DNA of 64,000 nucleotides, from assembly GCF_016908635.1 (NCBI RefSeq), contig NZ_JAFBEG010000005.1:98542-162541 (forward strand). The letters run 5' to 3'. Position numbers and translations under genes: made by a program. Below, piece by piece: positions 63,066-64,000 of this stretch. The DNA comes from Sporohalobacter salinus (lineage in GTDB: Bacteria > Bacillota > Halanaerobiia > Halobacteroidales > Acetohalobiaceae). The stretch's first letter is position 1. Each line of letters starts with the position of its first letter. The notes below the pieces were generated by a model. It made no database searches. It had not been told where the DNA came from and worked only from the letters and a program-made list of their open reading frames with translations.

Positions 63066-63880
63066 TATATCAGCTCCAGAATTTTAGTAATTAAATCAAT
63101 AAAATCATCCTTAACTCGATTGGTAGTTTCAATTACTTCTTTATGATCAAGAGATTCAGATAAAATACCTGCTGCCATATTAGTAATACATGAAATCCCT
63201 AAAACATCACAATTCATATGATTAGCCACAATTACTTCTGGTACCGTTGACATCCCTACAGCATCAGCTCCTAACCGAGCCATACAACGAACTTCAGCTG
63301 GAGTTTCATAATTAGGTCCGGTAGTCGCTAAATAAACGCCTTTACGGACATTGATTCCAATCTCTTTAGCTGCATTTTCAGCTGCAGTAATTAAATTTGA
63401 ACTGTAAGGTTCAGACATATCTAGAAATCGCGGGCCAAATTCTTCCTCATTAGGACCAATTAAAGGATTAGTTCCCATAAAGTTAATATGATCATTGATA
63501 ATCATTAAATCACCTACATTATAATTTCGGTTCACTCCTCCAGCTGAATTAGTAATAATTAATTTATCAGCACCTAAAAACTTCATTACCCGCACTGGAA
63601 AAGTAACTTTCTCAATATCATACCCCTCATAATAATGAAACCTCCCCTGCATAGCAATAACCCTTTTACCTTTCAATTCACCACTAACTAACTGTCCAGC
63701 ATGTCCCTTAACAGTTGAAACTGGAAAATTAGGAATCTCACTGTAGGATATTACCGTAGATTCTTTAATCTCTTCAGCTAATTCCCCCAATCCTGAACCT
63801 AAAATCAAAGCAATCTCTGGCTCAATATCAATCAAATTAACTAAATACTCTACACTTTCTTCTACTTTAATTCGTTCCAT
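63065..63880 (-). CDS. punA: Purine-nucleoside phosphorylase
   Basis: A trimeric (PNP-I, guanosine/inosine) phosphorylase: ALILGSGLGELAEEI, VKGHAGQLVSGELKGKRVIAMQGRFHYYEGY, LIITNSAGGVN and GVYLATTGPNYETPAEVRCMARLGADAVGMSTVPEVIVANH. The 271-residue length is standard. It corresponds to B. subtilis pupG, which lies between drm and pdp. No drm gene is visible before the window edge. Confidence 0.96.
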   Translation of the reverse strand: MERIKVEESVEYLVNLIDIEPEIALILGSGLGELAEEIKESTVISYSEIPNFPVSTVKGHAGQLVSGELKGKRVIAMQGRFHYYEGYDIEKVTFPVRVMKFLGADKLIITNSAGGVNRNYNVGDLMIINDHINFMGTNPLIGPNEEEFGPRFLDMSEPYSSNLITAAENAAKEIGINVRKGVYLATTGPNYETPAEVRCMARLGADAVGMSTVPEVIVANHMNCDVLGISCITNMAAGILSESLDHKEVIETTNRVKDDFIDLITKILELI

Positions 63881-63928
63881 TTTTTCTCCTCCCCCTCTTT
63901 TAATTAGTTCTGTTAAGTTATATGAAAC

Positions 63929-63958
63929 TTGAACCCCTCTCCTTCCTAGGAGTATAAT
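63929..63958 (+). promoter_or_regulatory. Putative plus-strand promoter pointing out of the window
   Basis: TTGAAC (63929-63934), an 18-nt spacer and TATAAT (63953-63958), followed at 63989-64000 by AAAGGAGAGGA, a ribosome-site-like sequence. A divergent gene probably begins just beyond the right edge. Confidence 0.4.
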
Positions 63959-64000
63959 AGTTTTAACCCACTAAAACATAACTACAAAGAAAGGAGAGGA

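Noticed and set aside
1..64000. tRNA, rRNA, CRISPR arrays, insertion sequences, prophage or defence genes
   Set aside because: No cloverleaf-like block, repeat array, transposase, integrase or terminal inverted repeat pair was seen; the window is core chromosome.

Overview
The window is a strongly AT-rich (about two-thirds A+T by eye) chromosomal segment of an endospore-forming, flagellated Firmicute. Gene order is close to Bacillus and Clostridia. It encodes a full set of sporulation genes (spoIIAA-spoIIAB-sigF, spoVA, spoVS, gerW, dacF, a Spo0E-like protein). It also carries envelope genes expected only in cells with an outer membrane: an outer-membrane-lipoprotein-sorting (LolA-like) protein and a DUF1302-like beta-barrel. 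Together with the DUF494 gene beside topA this suggests a diderm Firmicute such as Halanaerobiales/Halobacteroidaceae. That placement is inference and no rRNA gene is present. All but one of the genes lie on the minus strand, so the text below runs from high to low coordinates in the direction of transcription.

Right part (63.9-52 kb): purine and pyrimidine nucleoside phosphorylases, a Spo0E-like peptide, the lone plus-strand gene rtcB, then dacF, the spoIIA-sigF operon and the spoVA genes (AC, AD, AEb, AEa, AF). A ZIP metal transporter and a three-gene CoA-dehydratase-activase cluster follow spoVAF closely. The spoIIA and spoVS leaders carry sigma-H-like promoters and the spoVA leader a sigma-G-like one.

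Middle (52-31 kb): an RND/MMPL exporter, LolA-like, beta-barrel and TetR operon starts at a consensus sigma-A promoter followed by a perfect 22-bp palindrome. Next come Mth938-like, yjbQ, acyP and lysA. An operon then holds a DHH/CBS/CCA-adding fusion, an M50 protease, trpS (with a predicted Fe-S site), scpA and scpB, followed by DUF2953, gerW, dacB, rluB and a radical-SAM gene.

Left part (31-0 kb): spoVS, smc (completing condensin with scpAB), an unusual protein with two MPN/JAMM-like domains, ftsY, ylxM-ffh (SRP), rpsP-khpA-rimM-trmD, a SPOUT methyltransferase, rplS, lepB, rbgA, rnhB, yraN, comM, dprA, DUF494, topA, hslVU, codY, and finally the flagellar basal-body operon flgB-flgC-fliE-fliF-fliG-fliH-fliI-fliJ plus a truncated YlxF/MotE-like gene. 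The flagellar operon is preceded by a clear c-di-GMP-I riboswitch with its own terminator.

The order matches two separate Bacillus subtilis regions (pupG-pdp-dacF-spoIIA-spoVA-lysA-scpAB-dacB-rluB, and smc-ftsY-ffh-rplS-dprA-topA-hslVU-codY-flg) joined near 30-31 kb. No tRNA, rRNA, CRISPR, insertion sequence or phage gene was seen. The most novel items are the tandem MPN protein, several genes whose best start is a non-standard codon, the hairpin-bridged leader of the DUF494 gene, and the envelope exporter operon with its operator.
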